Below are positions 45,801-54,910 of a DNA stretch of 64,000 bases, one piece after another (position 1 is the first letter of the stretch; each line of letters starts with the position of its first letter). Source of the DNA: Candidatus Cloacimonadota bacterium (lineage in GTDB: Bacteria; UBA4055); assembly GCA_002742935.1 (NCBI GenBank), contig PDON01000061.1, positions 1-64,000 of the forward strand, in the 5' to 3' direction. The translations under genes and the position numbers were made by a program. The notes under the pieces are model-generated. The model ran no database searches and had not been told where the DNA came from. It saw nothing but the letters and a program-made list of their open reading frames with translations.

Positions 45801-48150
45801 TAATCTTATCTAAGCTTTTAATGGATTCCACAACTCTGCCACTGCTTTCATACACTTTATTTTTAAGGTGAACCGTAAAGCTTTTTTCAGGAACAAGATT
45901 TGAAAGGTTTATAGTTCTACTACTTCTACCTTCATTATTTAAAGATCCATCTTTCAATCTTTTGGTTACTCTCTGAAACTTATCAACTCCCGAATAGAAC
46001 CTATACCCTCTAAAGCTGTCAAACTTGGGCTTAAACGGATCTATAAAAATTTCACTGCTATAGTTTGCTTCACTGAAAGCAGTTCCGTTAAGATAGCTTG
46101 ATTCAATCTCAAACTTAAGGTTATTTTCCTCTATTTCAGCCTTAGTTTCAACTCTTATTTTATGAGGAATAACAGAGTGAACCTTGACAGTATATTCATA
46201 AGTTTTATCCATTAGGTCAACATAAACTTGCCAATCTCCGGTAGGATCATTTTGTGATGTCTCAAGCTCAAAGCAGAAAATTCTTCCGTCTCCAACTTTT
46301 GAAAGCATAGTGTGTTTTAACCTGTTATCGGGGGTGTAAAGCCTTAATGATACCGGAAGTTCACTATCCATATTATCATTGTTGATAATACCTGTAAGAT
46401 TTATGGTTTCTCCGGGTCTATAAACACCTCTGTCTGTGTAAAAGAATATACTGTTTTCATCTTTGGGCTTAGTACCTTCAATGTTGTAAACAGATCTGTT
46501 GAGCTCTGAACCTCTAAGCTTTATATAGTTTATATCATTTTTATAACTAACCTTTACAATATCAAAATATCTATCGGTAGTAATAGAACACAGACCCCTA
46601 TCATCGGTCTTTGCAGTTGAAATTATTTGGTTTTTAGGAGAGATCGCCTCTATTTTTGCTCCCTTAAGAGGTCCGGATCTATTTATACTGTTTATAAAAA
46701 AATTGTAATCGTTATTATGCTTTGAAAGTGAAATTCCAAGATCCGTAAAGCTCAAGCTCTTATATATTCTTCCGTTATTGTACAAATATGAGTAAGAATC
46801 AGGGTTCTTATTGCTGTTGTAACCTGCAAACTCACCCTCTGTATAAAGCATATCTTCTCTATCAAATGTTACTCCTATTATATAGAAACCCTTATCCTCT
46901 ACAATAGAGTCAGGTATAAAAATCTCACTTACAGTAGGTCTATTCAGCTCATTTTTTATATCGTAATAACTATCATATACAAGATCTCCAAGCTCATTTG
47001 TTCTCCAATTGAAATCTCTAGATTTTCTTCCTGTATTTAATGCTCCATCTTTTAAAAAGAATAGGGTATTATTTTCATAAACTTTCCAAAGCTTAACATT
47101 AACATTTTTAACATTTATAGATTCTAACTTAATGGTTTTCTCCTTAGAAGGAGTAATAATATAACCGCTACTGGTAAATTTTATCTCAGGTAATTTGTTT
47201 CTAAAAGTAACTATTTCGTTATAATCCTCCTTCAAGGAAAGATTGTTTTTATCTTTTAAACCTCCAAGAATAGTAAATTGATATTTTTCCCCTGAATTAA
47301 AATCTCCAATTATAAGAATTTTATTTTTAATAGTTTCAACTCTAAAGTTTAGATTTTTATCAAATCTTATAAAACCCGAAAGATCTTTACCATCAAAATT
47401 CCCGTTTGTTACAATCTCCAGCCTTTTTTGATCCATATAGCTGGTTGGGTAAAAATCTACTACCTCAAAATTGTTACTTTTATTTATGTAAATATCATCT
47501 GTATAATTTTCTTTAAGACCTAATTTACTACCTTTTACAACTAAATTTATCTTGCCTGTTTCAGCCAAAAACGGTTGCGTAGTAAGCTTATACTCTTTTT
47601 GAGATACTTTTTTTAAATCAAAAACTATATCATTGTTTGAAAAGCTTATTGAACTCTTAAGATTTTCATAATTAAGGTTATAAGTTGATCTTATAGTGGA
47701 TTTAACCAAGAACTTTTTTTCATTCTTTTCTAAACTTGTATTTAGAATAATAGAGTTCTCTTTAGTAATAAAATCGGAAGAAAACACTCCAACAAGCTCT
47801 CTTTTTTCCGTATCCAATTTACTTAGATCTATACTAAAATTGTACTTACTATTGGGAGTTAGATAGTTAAATTTTAAAAAAATAGTTCTATTGTTGTAAT
47901 CGTTTATTAGTGTGTAGTCTCCCTCTAGTGTGTAGTTCTCTTTTCCTGAAAGAGTTGCGGCTTCCCTAAGATCTATATCTGAAGGAAGATCTCTATCCAA
48001 GTAAATTTTAACTTCATATGATTCGGGGTCAACTACCTTTGCAATCTCATTTAAAAACTTATAATTTTCAACAATCTTTTTATCTTTTTTGCTCTCCTCT
48101 TTACAGGAGAATAGAAGTAGAATAGTTAGAATAAGTACAAAAAATTTCAT
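42835..48150 (-). CDS. Alpha-2-macroglobulin family lipoprotein with intact thioester
   Basis: 1771 residues. Start MKFFVLILTILLLFSC gives lipobox LFSC, so it is an anchored lipoprotein. Domains run as in bacterial A2Ms: several MG beta domains, with FYTDRGVYRPGETINLTGII near residue 575, the bait region, EYTFKIPNYTGSVRIMVTGR, then the thioester domain with YPYGCLEQT (Cys1330, Gln1333). Bacterial A2Ms trap proteases that reach the periplasm, through bait cleavage and covalent capture by the thioester. Type I bacterial A2Ms are usually next to pbpC (PBP1C); none is present here. It is divergent, 232 bp apart, from a secreted C25 protease. GGGGA precedes the start. Confidence 0.9.
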   Translation of the reverse strand: MKFFVLILTILLLFSCKEESKKDKKIVENYKFLNEIAKVVDPESYEVKIYLDRDLPSDIDLREAATLSGKENYTLEGDYTLINDYNNRTIFLKFNYLTPNSKYNFSIDLSKLDTEKRELVGVFSSDFITKENSIILNTSLEKNEKKFLVKSTIRSTYNLNYENLKSSISFSNNDIVFDLKKVSQKEYKLTTQPFLAETGKINLVVKGSKLGLKENYTDDIYINKSNNFEVVDFYPTSYMDQKRLEIVTNGNFDGKDLSGFIRFDKNLNFRVETIKNKILIIGDFNSGEKYQFTILGGLKDKNNLSLKEDYNEIVTFRNKLPEIKFTSSGYIITPSKEKTIKLESINVKNVNVKLWKVYENNTLFFLKDGALNTGRKSRDFNWRTNELGDLVYDSYYDIKNELNRPTVSEIFIPDSIVEDKGFYIIGVTFDREDMLYTEGEFAGYNSNKNPDSYSYLYNNGRIYKSLSFTDLGISLSKHNNDYNFFINSINRSGPLKGAKIEAISPKNQIISTAKTDDRGLCSITTDRYFDIVKVSYKNDINYIKLRGSELNRSVYNIEGTKPKDENSIFFYTDRGVYRPGETINLTGIINNDNMDSELPVSLRLYTPDNRLKHTMLSKVGDGRIFCFELETSQNDPTGDWQVYVDLMDKTYEYTVKVHSVIPHKIRVETKAEIEENNLKFEIESSYLNGTAFSEANYSSEIFIDPFKPKFDSFRGYRFYSGVDKFQRVTKRLKDGSLNNEGRSSRTINLSNLVPEKSFTVHLKNKVYESSGRVVESIKSLDKINDDIFVGVNRSFVSRVDAGEEVPIKFIVVDREGNPIKNRDIDVKVYANESIWWYEYDNSEALKEFVNHRNTVLRESFNYKSKKMPVEFSVMPEPWGPLMVKIIDRKSGVESLSIIKSSWWDSSNSVVDAEILKISSDKLVYNSGDDIELTFDCEMSGTAFISIEDGSSIFYQDIVDLSKIDKYKFKAIDEMSPGVYANIRVYQPKNRKNSKPERLLGIEYIKIDREDMRSKAIISIPDKIEPLKDYTVKIDTKTGRKSYITISIVDEGLLNLTNFKTPSPDRYFYSKQLHDFNLYDNFSGVLDSYNGVIDRRFTIGGGEESEERERGLNIVKANRFKPVNIFSKIIESDNEGKCEYTFKIPNYTGSVRIMVTGRSNSEYISGDKDVIVKPNLAILPELPAVLGVNERVKIPLTLFCDSTVTENVEISVSHSEGLTIHPKTVSVEPSERSILFFEITTGESIGKKDIKFSAKSGKFEAKKEYEIAQRPSSPYEQTNKIYIIEPGNSFNMDIRDLGVLNTDSHNLTFGSSLLYGIKGRVSELIKYPYGCLEQTITKAYAQLFLKPMFKDNRKALNSIDNNINDTMKKIGAFTVSGGGFSLWEGDGFYSWVTLYTLQFIADAKKLGYGFNPNIEKRSFKRLYDYVNNEKKNFYTTLKAVPILQKEGYDLLPRLNYIREIFYEKLTTLEKAYLALGFKAYGKEDIGLDIYKSIDFNETLSNDYNYYCSNLSINAEVAAIMFKMGDKKKAYEMCTQIVKSIDSNNYISTYSMSQIMRSFKIIFGEISSGDQFELIVNGDKVRSKGGSIELNDYSEEKINIENRGESNIYLSYYHTYLPLKSKKNVSESSGIEIKSEWLDNEFKPLNFEKVKRNEEIYQVVYIGNISGRYINQVALSQVVPPGLKPINPAINKFEIPGNELKRTNLKELSLISMDYRDDRINLFFNLYNRNYVYVLKYNVTFEGDYYLPPIKAEAMYDGSTYGIFGGNDMKVVE

Positions 48151-48382
48151 TTTATATCCCCTAATTATTATTAAACAGTTTAATTTTGTAGCTTTACTAA
48201 AACAAAATAGTAATATTTTTTTATAAAACCTATACTTAATTATTACAAAATATCCCCTAAAACTAATTATTTATTAAATTGCCTATCAGAGGGATATAAG
48301 ATATTATTATAATATTAATAGTTACAGACTTTATTTGATAGTAGTAACTGTAAAAAAAGAATAACTAATTTGGAGTAAAGTG

Positions 48383-50734
48383 ATGAATATTTTAAAGATT
48401 ATCATCATTCTTTTAGGTTCAATAGCCTACCTTTCAGCATCACAAGTAAAACATAATTACAGTTTTTCTAAGAATATGATAACAGAGAGCAGCTCAAAAC
48501 TTTTTGCAAATATGAAAACTGTAAGGCTCAAAGGGGGTGTTTTATCCGGTAAAATAGGTGCTCCTGCACTTCCTTACTATCCTGTTTCTCTTTTACTTCC
48601 TAAGGGAGAGAAAGGTGAATCCATAACTATAAATCGTAGCGGTAAGATAGAAATTGAAGGTAGTTTCAATCTTGAACCTATGCAAGGTTCAAAACCTATT
48701 TCATCAAATAAAAAAAATCCTTTAATTAAAGATAATTCCATATACAACTCTAATTATCTCTTTCCAAAATATTCAGGATCTAACCTCTCTACTTCATATA
48801 TGAACGGATACTCTGTTGCTCTTTCAACATTTACTCCTTTTGAGTATAATCCAAGGAGTGGAAAACTCTATATGTATCAAGATGTGGAGGTTATTGTTGA
48901 AAGTTCTAAAGATCAAGAATCAAAAAAAGCTTTGGAAAACTTAAACAGCTCTTCAAAGGTTATTGACAGAGTAAAACTTTTGGTACAAAACGATGAGATG
49001 ATAGACTCTTACGGTTCTAAAACCTACCCTTCAGAAAGTTACCAAGTTGCTATAATAAGTGAACCATCTTTTGATTTTTCTAATTTGATAGATCTCTATA
49101 ACGAAAGAGGTATAAAAACTGTTTTTACCAATGTAAATGAAATTTACTCTGAGTATGAAGGTGTTGATGATCCAGAAAAGATTAGAAACTTCATAATAGA
49201 TGAGTATCAAAACAGAGGTGTTTCATACATTCTTCTAGGTGGTGATACAGAGATTATTCCTGTCAGAGGTTTTTTCTGTGAAGTTCAATCCGCCTTTGTT
49301 TATACTGATGAAAGTATACCTTCTGATCTATACTATTCTGCACTTGACGGAAGTTGGAATGAGGATGGAGACAATCTTTGGGGAGAGATAGGTGAAGATG
49401 ATCTTTTACCGGATATTTCTGTGGGCAGGTTATCTTTTTCAACTCAAAATGAGCTTAATAATATGATAAACAAATCTGTTACCTATCAAAATTCTCCAAT
49501 AGTTGATGAGATCAAAAAGCCCCTTTTAGTTGGAGAGTATATGTATAACGATCCTGAAACATGGGGAGCTGATTATATGAATCTTCTCATAGGTGAACAT
49601 GATGATAACGGATACACAACAATAGGAATTCCCGAAGATTATAATATCCAAAAACTGTATGATAAAGATGTAACTTGGAGCCCTAGTGAGCTTAGAGATC
49701 TTATAAATAGTGGAACTATCTATCTAAATCATTGTGGACATTCAAACTATGATTATACAATGAAGATGTACAACTCTGATATAGTATCTTCAAACTTCTC
49801 AGGTGCAAACGGCACAGATCACTCATTCCCTGTTTTATACTCTCACGGTTGTATATGCGGAGCTTTTGATTATGATGATTGTATAGCTGAAAAAATGGTA
49901 ACTCTTGATAATTTTGCTACTGCCTTTATATGTAACTCAAGATACGGTTGGTTTAATGAAGGTCAAACAGAGGGACCATCTCAACATTTAAATAGAGAGT
50001 TTTTAAACGCTGTTTACGGATTGGATAAGAGTAGAATTGGTGAAGCTCATATGATTTCAAAAATTGCTTCATCTCCATGGGTTAATGCTCCGGGTCAACA
50101 TGAAGAGGGTGCTCTTAGATGGTGCTTTTATGATTCTAACCTTTTAGGAGATCCTACACTTTCTATGTGGACAAATAATCCTGTTACTCCAACCCTAACT
50201 CATAATCCTATTTTCTACATAACAGGAGAAGGCTCTGAAGTTACAATAACAGATCAAGAGGGGAATCCAATACAAAATGTAGATTGTGGAATTATAATAG
50301 ACGGTAATATTTGTGGTTGGGGCATCTCAAATTCGGAAGGTGTTGCAGAGATTGAATATACAGAAAATATAACATCAGGCAATGGTATTCTTGTTGTTTC
50401 AGGAAACAATACAATTGTAACTACTTCCAATATTTCGATTCAGGAAACCGGTATTGATGAAAATATTGCAAATTCAGTTACACTTTACGATAACTACCCA
50501 AACCCTTTTAACCCCTCTACAACTATAAAATTCTCTCTTCCAAATTTAGGCATGGTTAACCTCTCAATCTTCAATACTAAGGGAGAACTGGTTAAAACTT
50601 TACTTAATAGGGAGTTAGATAGAGGTGTTCACAGCTATAACTTTGAAGCAGAAGATTTTAATAGTGGTCTTTACTTCTACAGATTAACTACAGAGAAAAA
50701 ATCTATTACCAAGAAGATGATCTTTGTAAAGTAG
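48383..50734 (+). CDS. Secreted C25 (gingipain-like) cysteine protease with type IX sorting tail
   Basis: About 783 residues. ATG 48383 is chosen over the track's GTG 48380 since GGAG sits 7 nt before it. Signal segment ILKIIIILLGSIAYLSAS, a propeptide of ~200 residues, then the peptidase domain: SYILLGGDTEIIPVRGFF, LPDISVGRLSF, catalytic His in NHCGHSNYD (near 453) and catalytic Cys in SHGCICGAFD (near 490). A beta domain and a C-terminal type A sorting domain follow (LYDNYPNPFNPSTTIKFSLP ... KKMIFVK), which directs export through the type IX system and usually is cleaved. SprA and a PorV/PorQ-like protein of that system are in the window. Confidence 0.92.
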   Translation: MNILKIIIILLGSIAYLSASQVKHNYSFSKNMITESSSKLFANMKTVRLKGGVLSGKIGAPALPYYPVSLLLPKGEKGESITINRSGKIEIEGSFNLEPMQGSKPISSNKKNPLIKDNSIYNSNYLFPKYSGSNLSTSYMNGYSVALSTFTPFEYNPRSGKLYMYQDVEVIVESSKDQESKKALENLNSSSKVIDRVKLLVQNDEMIDSYGSKTYPSESYQVAIISEPSFDFSNLIDLYNERGIKTVFTNVNEIYSEYEGVDDPEKIRNFIIDEYQNRGVSYILLGGDTEIIPVRGFFCEVQSAFVYTDESIPSDLYYSALDGSWNEDGDNLWGEIGEDDLLPDISVGRLSFSTQNELNNMINKSVTYQNSPIVDEIKKPLLVGEYMYNDPETWGADYMNLLIGEHDDNGYTTIGIPEDYNIQKLYDKDVTWSPSELRDLINSGTIYLNHCGHSNYDYTMKMYNSDIVSSNFSGANGTDHSFPVLYSHGCICGAFDYDDCIAEKMVTLDNFATAFICNSRYGWFNEGQTEGPSQHLNREFLNAVYGLDKSRIGEAHMISKIASSPWVNAPGQHEEGALRWCFYDSNLLGDPTLSMWTNNPVTPTLTHNPIFYITGEGSEVTITDQEGNPIQNVDCGIIIDGNICGWGISNSEGVAEIEYTENITSGNGILVVSGNNTIVTTSNISIQETGIDENIANSVTLYDNYPNPFNPSTTIKFSLPNLGMVNLSIFNTKGELVKTLLNRELDRGVHSYNFEAEDFNSGLYFYRLTTEKKSITKKMIFVK

Positions 50735-50877
50735 ATTTAAAATTTTATAGCTGGTTCCAGCATATAGGTTTATATAGAACTCCTATTATACACATCTTAT
50801 TATTTCAAGGTAGTTATGTATAATAGGAAATTATAACTACTAAACTGTATAGAAACAATGGATAAAAGAAAGTTACC

Positions 50878-51618
50878 ATGAAGATATCTACAATTATAAG
50901 AGACTCAATAGTTGTTTTTGGATTGATAGGCTTGGCCTTTTATATCCACCACTCTATATTTTATAGTAATCCGGATTTGGATAAAACTATCAAAGATCTC
51001 AAATCAGGTAATCCGACAGTAATTGGAGAGGCTCTTCTAAGAGCCTCTAAACTTGATATGGGAAAAGGGTATAAGCTCATACCCCATATTCTTCCATTGC
51101 TAAATGATAAGAGGAGAACTCCCAAAAATATTTCAAATAATAGAATCTCAAACCAAAATAAGACCTCTTTAAAAGAGGGAAACGGATCAAAAAGAGGAAC
51201 CATTGGATACTCTACCGCAATAGCAATTCAGTCAATGACAATAAAAGATATTCTTCATCTTGAGTGGGTTGGTGGAAATGCAGAAGATGAGATTACAGCT
51301 TATATAAATAGGAATATAAACATTAAGGATATAGAGGCTGTTAATAATGCACTTATAGCAATTATGAATGTCAGAAGAAAGGAGACTTTACCTTTTCTGT
51401 TCAGAGTTTTGACTATAAAGTCAGAATCTATTAGATTACAAGCAATATCCAGTTTGGAGTACTACATTAAGGATAAAATCAGCAGCCCCTTCCCTTGGGA
51501 TCCTAAAGATGAGATAACCCCTAAAATGTTAGAAAATTTAAAAGCATGCTTAAATAACTCTTCACCCTATATAAAGAAGGAAGCTAAAAAGTTATTGAAT
51601 CTTTTGGAAAAAAGATAA
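50878..51618 (+). CDS. Membrane-anchored HEAT-like repeat protein
   Basis: 246 residues: an N-terminal membrane helix (SIVVFGLIGLAFYIHHSIFY) then helical pairs resembling HEAT repeats (SGNPTVIGEALLRASKLDMG; IKSESIRLQAISSLEYYI; SSPYIKKEAKKLLNLLEKR), interrupted by a polar loop (RISNQNKTSLKEGNGSKRGT). Likely a scaffold facing the periplasm or cytoplasm; no enzymatic motif. Single gene behind the protease, 143 bp away, with a weak ribosome-binding site. Function unknown. Confidence 0.65.
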   Translation: MKISTIIRDSIVVFGLIGLAFYIHHSIFYSNPDLDKTIKDLKSGNPTVIGEALLRASKLDMGKGYKLIPHILPLLNDKRRTPKNISNNRISNQNKTSLKEGNGSKRGTIGYSTAIAIQSMTIKDILHLEWVGGNAEDEITAYINRNINIKDIEAVNNALIAIMNVRRKETLPFLFRVLTIKSESIRLQAISSLEYYIKDKISSPFPWDPKDEITPKMLENLKACLNNSSPYIKKEAKKLLNLLEKR

Positions 51619-51631
51619 AAGTTTTTAATTA

Positions 51632-51753
51632 GGGCCCACTGAAAAAAGCAATATGATTTTTTCTAACAACCTATTTTGTACTAAAAATTAAAGATTCAAT
51701 AGTAGATAGCTAAAATTTATTCTACTCCTATTTTTACTTCTTCAGCAGACCCC
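51632..51753. repeat. Inverted-repeat element (copy G)
   Basis: The left end GGGCCCACTGAAAAAAG and the inverse of the right end CTTCTTCAGCAGACCCC match except at a few positions. The interior (~90 bp) has no ORF. It sits between two convergent genes, just after the HEAT-like gene and before the pdxJ end. Confidence 0.65.
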
Positions 51754-51760
51754 AAACTCT

Positions 51761-52510
51761 TTAGTTCAATAAAGAGAGCTGTTTTGCAAGTGTTGACTCT
51801 CTGTAAATAATCTCTTTCATCTCTTTAATAGCCTTTTCCATACCAACAAGAGCAGCTCTTCCAATAATAGAGTGCCCTATGTTGAGCTCCTCAATTTCAT
51901 GTATTTGAGCAATATACTTTACATTGTTATAGTTAAGACCATGACCTGCAGAAACATTTATTCCATTCTTTGCACAATATGATACAGAAAGCTTAATCTT
52001 TTCAAGCTCCATCTGCATTTGATCCCCATTTTTGGCATTTGCATATGCTCCGGTATGGAGTTCAACATAATCTGCACCTACACTAATAGAATCTCTTATT
52101 ATGGATGTGTCAGGATCAATAAACAAAGAAACTGCAATCTTTTCATCGTTAAACTTGTATATAATATCCGAAAGATACTCTTTTATAGAGCTTACATTTA
52201 ATCCGCCCTCTGTTGTTAACTCCTCTCTTTTTTCAGGAACTAAAGTAACCATATCAGGCTTAATTTTAAGAGCAATATTAACCATTTCATCAGTAGGAGC
52301 CATCTCCATATTGAGAAAACTTTTAACGGTAGCTCTTATTTTATGGAGATCAACATCATTAATATGTCTCCTATCCTCTCTCAAATGACAAACTATACCG
52401 TCAGCTCCTGCAAGTTCTGCAAGAACAACTGCTTCAATAGGATCAGGACTATTCACACCTCTTGCATTTCTGATAGTAGCAATATGATCAATATTAACAC
52501 CTAACCTCAT
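51761..52510 (-). CDS. pdxJ: Pyridoxine 5'-phosphate synthase
   Basis: 249 residues matching PdxJ, which condenses 1-deoxyxylulose 5-phosphate with 3-amino-2-oxopropyl phosphate to pyridoxine 5'-phosphate in the DXP-dependent vitamin B6 route. Signatures: LGVNIDHIATIRNARG at the N-terminus, DGIVCHLREDRRHI, EMAPTDEMVNIALKI, VELHTGAYA and INVSAGHGLNYNNV, then ELNIGHSIIGRA. The start overlaps the stop of the upstream TPR gene (TAATG), with GGGGGAGA as ribosome-binding site. Last gene of the 61-aa ORF - rlmH - TPR - pdxJ run. Confidence 0.95.
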   Translation of the reverse strand: MRLGVNIDHIATIRNARGVNSPDPIEAVVLAELAGADGIVCHLREDRRHINDVDLHKIRATVKSFLNMEMAPTDEMVNIALKIKPDMVTLVPEKREELTTEGGLNVSSIKEYLSDIIYKFNDEKIAVSLFIDPDTSIIRDSISVGADYVELHTGAYANAKNGDQMQMELEKIKLSVSYCAKNGINVSAGHGLNYNNVKYIAQIHEIEELNIGHSIIGRAALVGMEKAIKEMKEIIYRESTLAKQLSLLN

Positions 52511-53244
52511 TATCTCCCCCTGTAGTGTGCATTCTTCTTAAACTTCATATATCCCGGAGATTCCTGTTGAACTCTTCTCTTTGGTGGCTCCTCAAGTCTG
52601 AATTGATACCAAGGATCTCCAAAAAGCTTCATTTTCATCTTACGACCGTTTTTAAGCTCAACAATATTGGCTTTTAATCTTTCATCTTTATCATTAAGTT
52701 TTTTATTACCCTCTTCAAGGATTGCAATTGCCTCATCATATCTCTTCTGTTTCGATAAAAGATATGCATAAAGTCCCCAAGCTAGTCCCTCTTTTTTACT
52801 TGCTGCAACTACCTTTTTCATAATCTTATCAACCTCTTCATATTTCTTCTCTTTGAAGAAAACAACGCCAAGCATTCCCTTGGCAACCCAATTGAGAGAA
52901 GATGATTTTTCAAGTGCCGGAATAGCTTTCTCTTTGTTATCTGTTACAAAATGAAGCATGCCTATCATTCCATAAATCTGACCCTTTACAAAAGGACTTT
53001 TTTTACTCAATGAGAGTGCTCCTTCATAGATCTTTACAGCTCTCTCAATATTTCTTGAGTTTATTGCCTTGTTTGCTTTTGCTTGAACAATCTCAAGTTG
53101 TTTCATAGCTTTTTTAGAAAGTATTAAAAAGGTTACTAATCCTGCAATAATACCCATCAGTATACCAAAAGGATAGTTTACGCTAAAACCTACTCCAAAA
53201 GCAACGGCCAAAGTAACTAAAATAGTAATAATAATATCTCTCAT
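52510..53244 (-). CDS. Membrane-anchored TPR protein
   Basis: 244 residues: two adjacent N-terminal membrane helices (IIITILVTLAVAFGVGFSV; FGILMGIIAGLVTFLIL) then about four TPR units (NSRNIERAVKIYEGALSLSK; KAIPALEKSSSLNWVAKGML; KRYDEAIAILEEGNKKLN) and a basic C-terminus (PPKRRVQQESPGYMKFKKN). Probably a scaffold at the inner membrane. It overlaps pdxJ by one base and follows rlmH by 9 bp; GGAGAG precedes the start. No specific partner can be named. Confidence 0.75.
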   Translation of the reverse strand: MRDIIITILVTLAVAFGVGFSVNYPFGILMGIIAGLVTFLILSKKAMKQLEIVQAKANKAINSRNIERAVKIYEGALSLSKKSPFVKGQIYGMIGMLHFVTDNKEKAIPALEKSSSLNWVAKGMLGVVFFKEKKYEEVDKIMKKVVAASKKEGLAWGLYAYLLSKQKRYDEAIAILEEGNKKLNDKDERLKANIVELKNGRKMKMKLFGDPWYQFRLEEPPKRRVQQESPGYMKFKKNAHYRGR

Positions 53245-53253
53245 AACTCTCCA

Positions 53254-53706
53254 CTATTTATGATAATTTAAGTTGTTTATTATTGAAAAGCCTCTGTATA
53301 TCTGCTCAATCAAAAGCAATCTTACCATCTGATGAGTAAAGGTCATATCCGAAATTGAAATCTTGAGGTCAACATTCCTTTTTAGATTCTCGGAAACTCC
53401 TAAATGCCCTCCTGTAATAAAACAGATATTTTTTCCATTATCCTTCTCTTTTGAGATAATATTGGCGAACTGATGCGATGAAACTCTAGATCCTTTAACA
53501 TCAAGAAGTATAGATCTAAAATCTTTTGGGATAGATTTTAAAATCATATTGGATTCAAGTTCAACGCAATTGGATTTACTACTCTGTTCTTTCAAAATAA
53601 TAAACTCAATCTTAGCCATGGGTTTTATCATTTTGACAAATCGTTCAATACCGGAATTTAAGTAATCAAACTTGGTTTTACCAACCCCAATAATTGATAT
53701 TTTCAC
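53254..53706 (-). CDS. rlmH: 23S rRNA (pseudouridine(1915)-N3)-methyltransferase RlmH
   Basis: 150 residues, the standard RlmH length. SPOUT-fold signatures: FITGGHLGVSENLK with the SAM-binding glycine loop, ISISDMTFTHQMVRLLLIEQ, and the characteristic C-terminal end NNLNYHK. It methylates pseudouridine 1915 of helix 69 in 23S rRNA. The start is GTG 53706, 3 bp after the small upstream ORF's stop, so translation is probably coupled. Confidence 0.95.
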   Translation of the reverse strand: MKISIIGVGKTKFDYLNSGIERFVKMIKPMAKIEFIILKEQSSKSNCVELESNMILKSIPKDFRSILLDVKGSRVSSHQFANIISKEKDNGKNICFITGGHLGVSENLKRNVDLKISISDMTFTHQMVRLLLIEQIYRGFSIINNLNYHK

Positions 53707-53709
53707 AGT

Positions 53710-53895
53710 CTAATCTCTAATTTTATCAAGGTATAGTTTTGTAACAACAGAGCCCCTTTCATTTTGAGAATTTATAAAAAACTCATAAAAATCGGTCACT
53801 TCCTTAATATCCTCTTCATCCAGATCTTTTATAGCAAAAAAAGATGGAGTTGCTTTCATCTTGTCAAAAACAGGTATTATTTTATCACTTCTCAT
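53710..53895 (-). CDS. Small conserved-looking protein upstream of rlmH
   Basis: 61 residues (KATPSFFAIKDLDEEDIKEV ...), soluble and acidic, not recognised. A strong AGGAGG sits 7 nt before the ATG, and the stop is 3 bp from the rlmH start, so it is a real, co-translated gene rather than a shadow ORF. Confidence 0.6.
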   Translation of the reverse strand: MRSDKIIPVFDKMKATPSFFAIKDLDEEDIKEVTDFYEFFINSQNERGSVVTKLYLDKIRD

Positions 53896-54118
53896 CTCAT
53901 CCTCCTATAATTTGAAGTATAGAATATAAGGAATATATATAAAAAAGTTAAATGTTTTTTTATTTGCCACTAATAGAGTTGTTTATCCATCCATTATTAA
54001 CCCAACTAATATTATTGCTATATAAATTATTTTATCCATGAAAGAACGAAACAACAATCTTCATTTTTCACTTTTTGGGGAGATCATGAATAAACCCAAC
54101 CTTTCCTTCAATAAAATA

Positions 54119-54147
54119 TTGACAATTGTTTTTATTTGTCATATTTT
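54119..54147 (+). promoter_or_regulatory. Promoter of the DUF1648 gene
   Basis: A perfect TTGACA, 17-bp spacer and TATTTT lie about 60 bp before the GTG start. TTGACAA and TTGTCA within the -35 and spacer form an inverted pair that might be an operator. The rest of the 53896-54205 gap shows nothing else. Confidence 0.6.
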
Positions 54148-54205
54148 ATAGTAAAGGATAGTCAATAAGAAATAAATATAACTCTTATGACAATAGGGAG
54201 TCAAA

Positions 54206-54703
54206 GTGAATAACAGACCAAAAATAAAAGTAAAGTTAAGTTTAATTGATAAAATAGTAGAATCCATTGGGTTGGCTGCTCTCGCTGGAGTTTGGATCTT
54301 TACTTTGAGTAACTACTCCTCACTTCCCGAAACTATTCCAATCCACTATAACTTGGTTGGAGAGGTAGATAGCTTTGGAGAAAAAGGAAATATCTTGTTT
54401 ATCCCTATCATATCAACAATACTATTTATTATTATGACAATTTTAAACAAATATCCTCATTCGTTTAATTACTTGAAAACAATTACAGAAGAGAATGCTC
54501 ATTATCAATACGCCAATGCAACTAGATTAATTAGATTGTTAAAATTAAATATTCTAATAATATTTGGAGGGATCAGCTTTGAAACAATTGGAATTGCAAA
54601 AGGAAATTTTGAGAGATTTGGGATCCTCTTTCTACCCTTAACTCTTGGATTGATTTTTATCCCAATTTTCTATTATTTAATAAAATCATCTAACGAAAAA
54701 TAA
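54206..54703 (+). CDS. DUF1648 (SdpI-like) membrane protein
   Basis: 165 residues with GTG start after AGGGAG. Four hydrophobic helices; the family's key segment LPETIPIHYNLVGEVDSFGE (about residues 40-59) is intact. DUF1648 domains occur in SdpI-type immunity and in general membrane proteins; no sdp toxin genes are near, so only family membership is claimed. Single gene with its own promoter. Confidence 0.8.
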   Translation: MNNRPKIKVKLSLIDKIVESIGLAALAGVWIFTLSNYSSLPETIPIHYNLVGEVDSFGEKGNILFIPIISTILFIIMTILNKYPHSFNYLKTITEENAHYQYANATRLIRLLKLNILIIFGGISFETIGIAKGNFERFGILFLPLTLGLIFIPIFYYLIKSSNEK

Positions 54704-54910
54704 ATGTTATGAGGATATGCTTACCCCCAATCTTTAGCAAAATTTATGGATAAAAAATATAAAATTAAACTTGATTTAAGGCTATAAATAGGTGTGATTA
54801 ATACAGTGGAAGGAATTACTTTTTTCTTTTAGCTTTAGGTGGGGGCTTTCTAATAGATCTGACGGTGTAAAAATATTGCCAATAATATTTAGATATAATA
54901 GGGAGTTTAT

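Noticed and set aside
54206-54703. DUF1648 protein considered as an SdpI-type immunity protein
   Set aside because: No toxin or sdp-like regulator is adjacent, and the domain is common in general membrane proteins.
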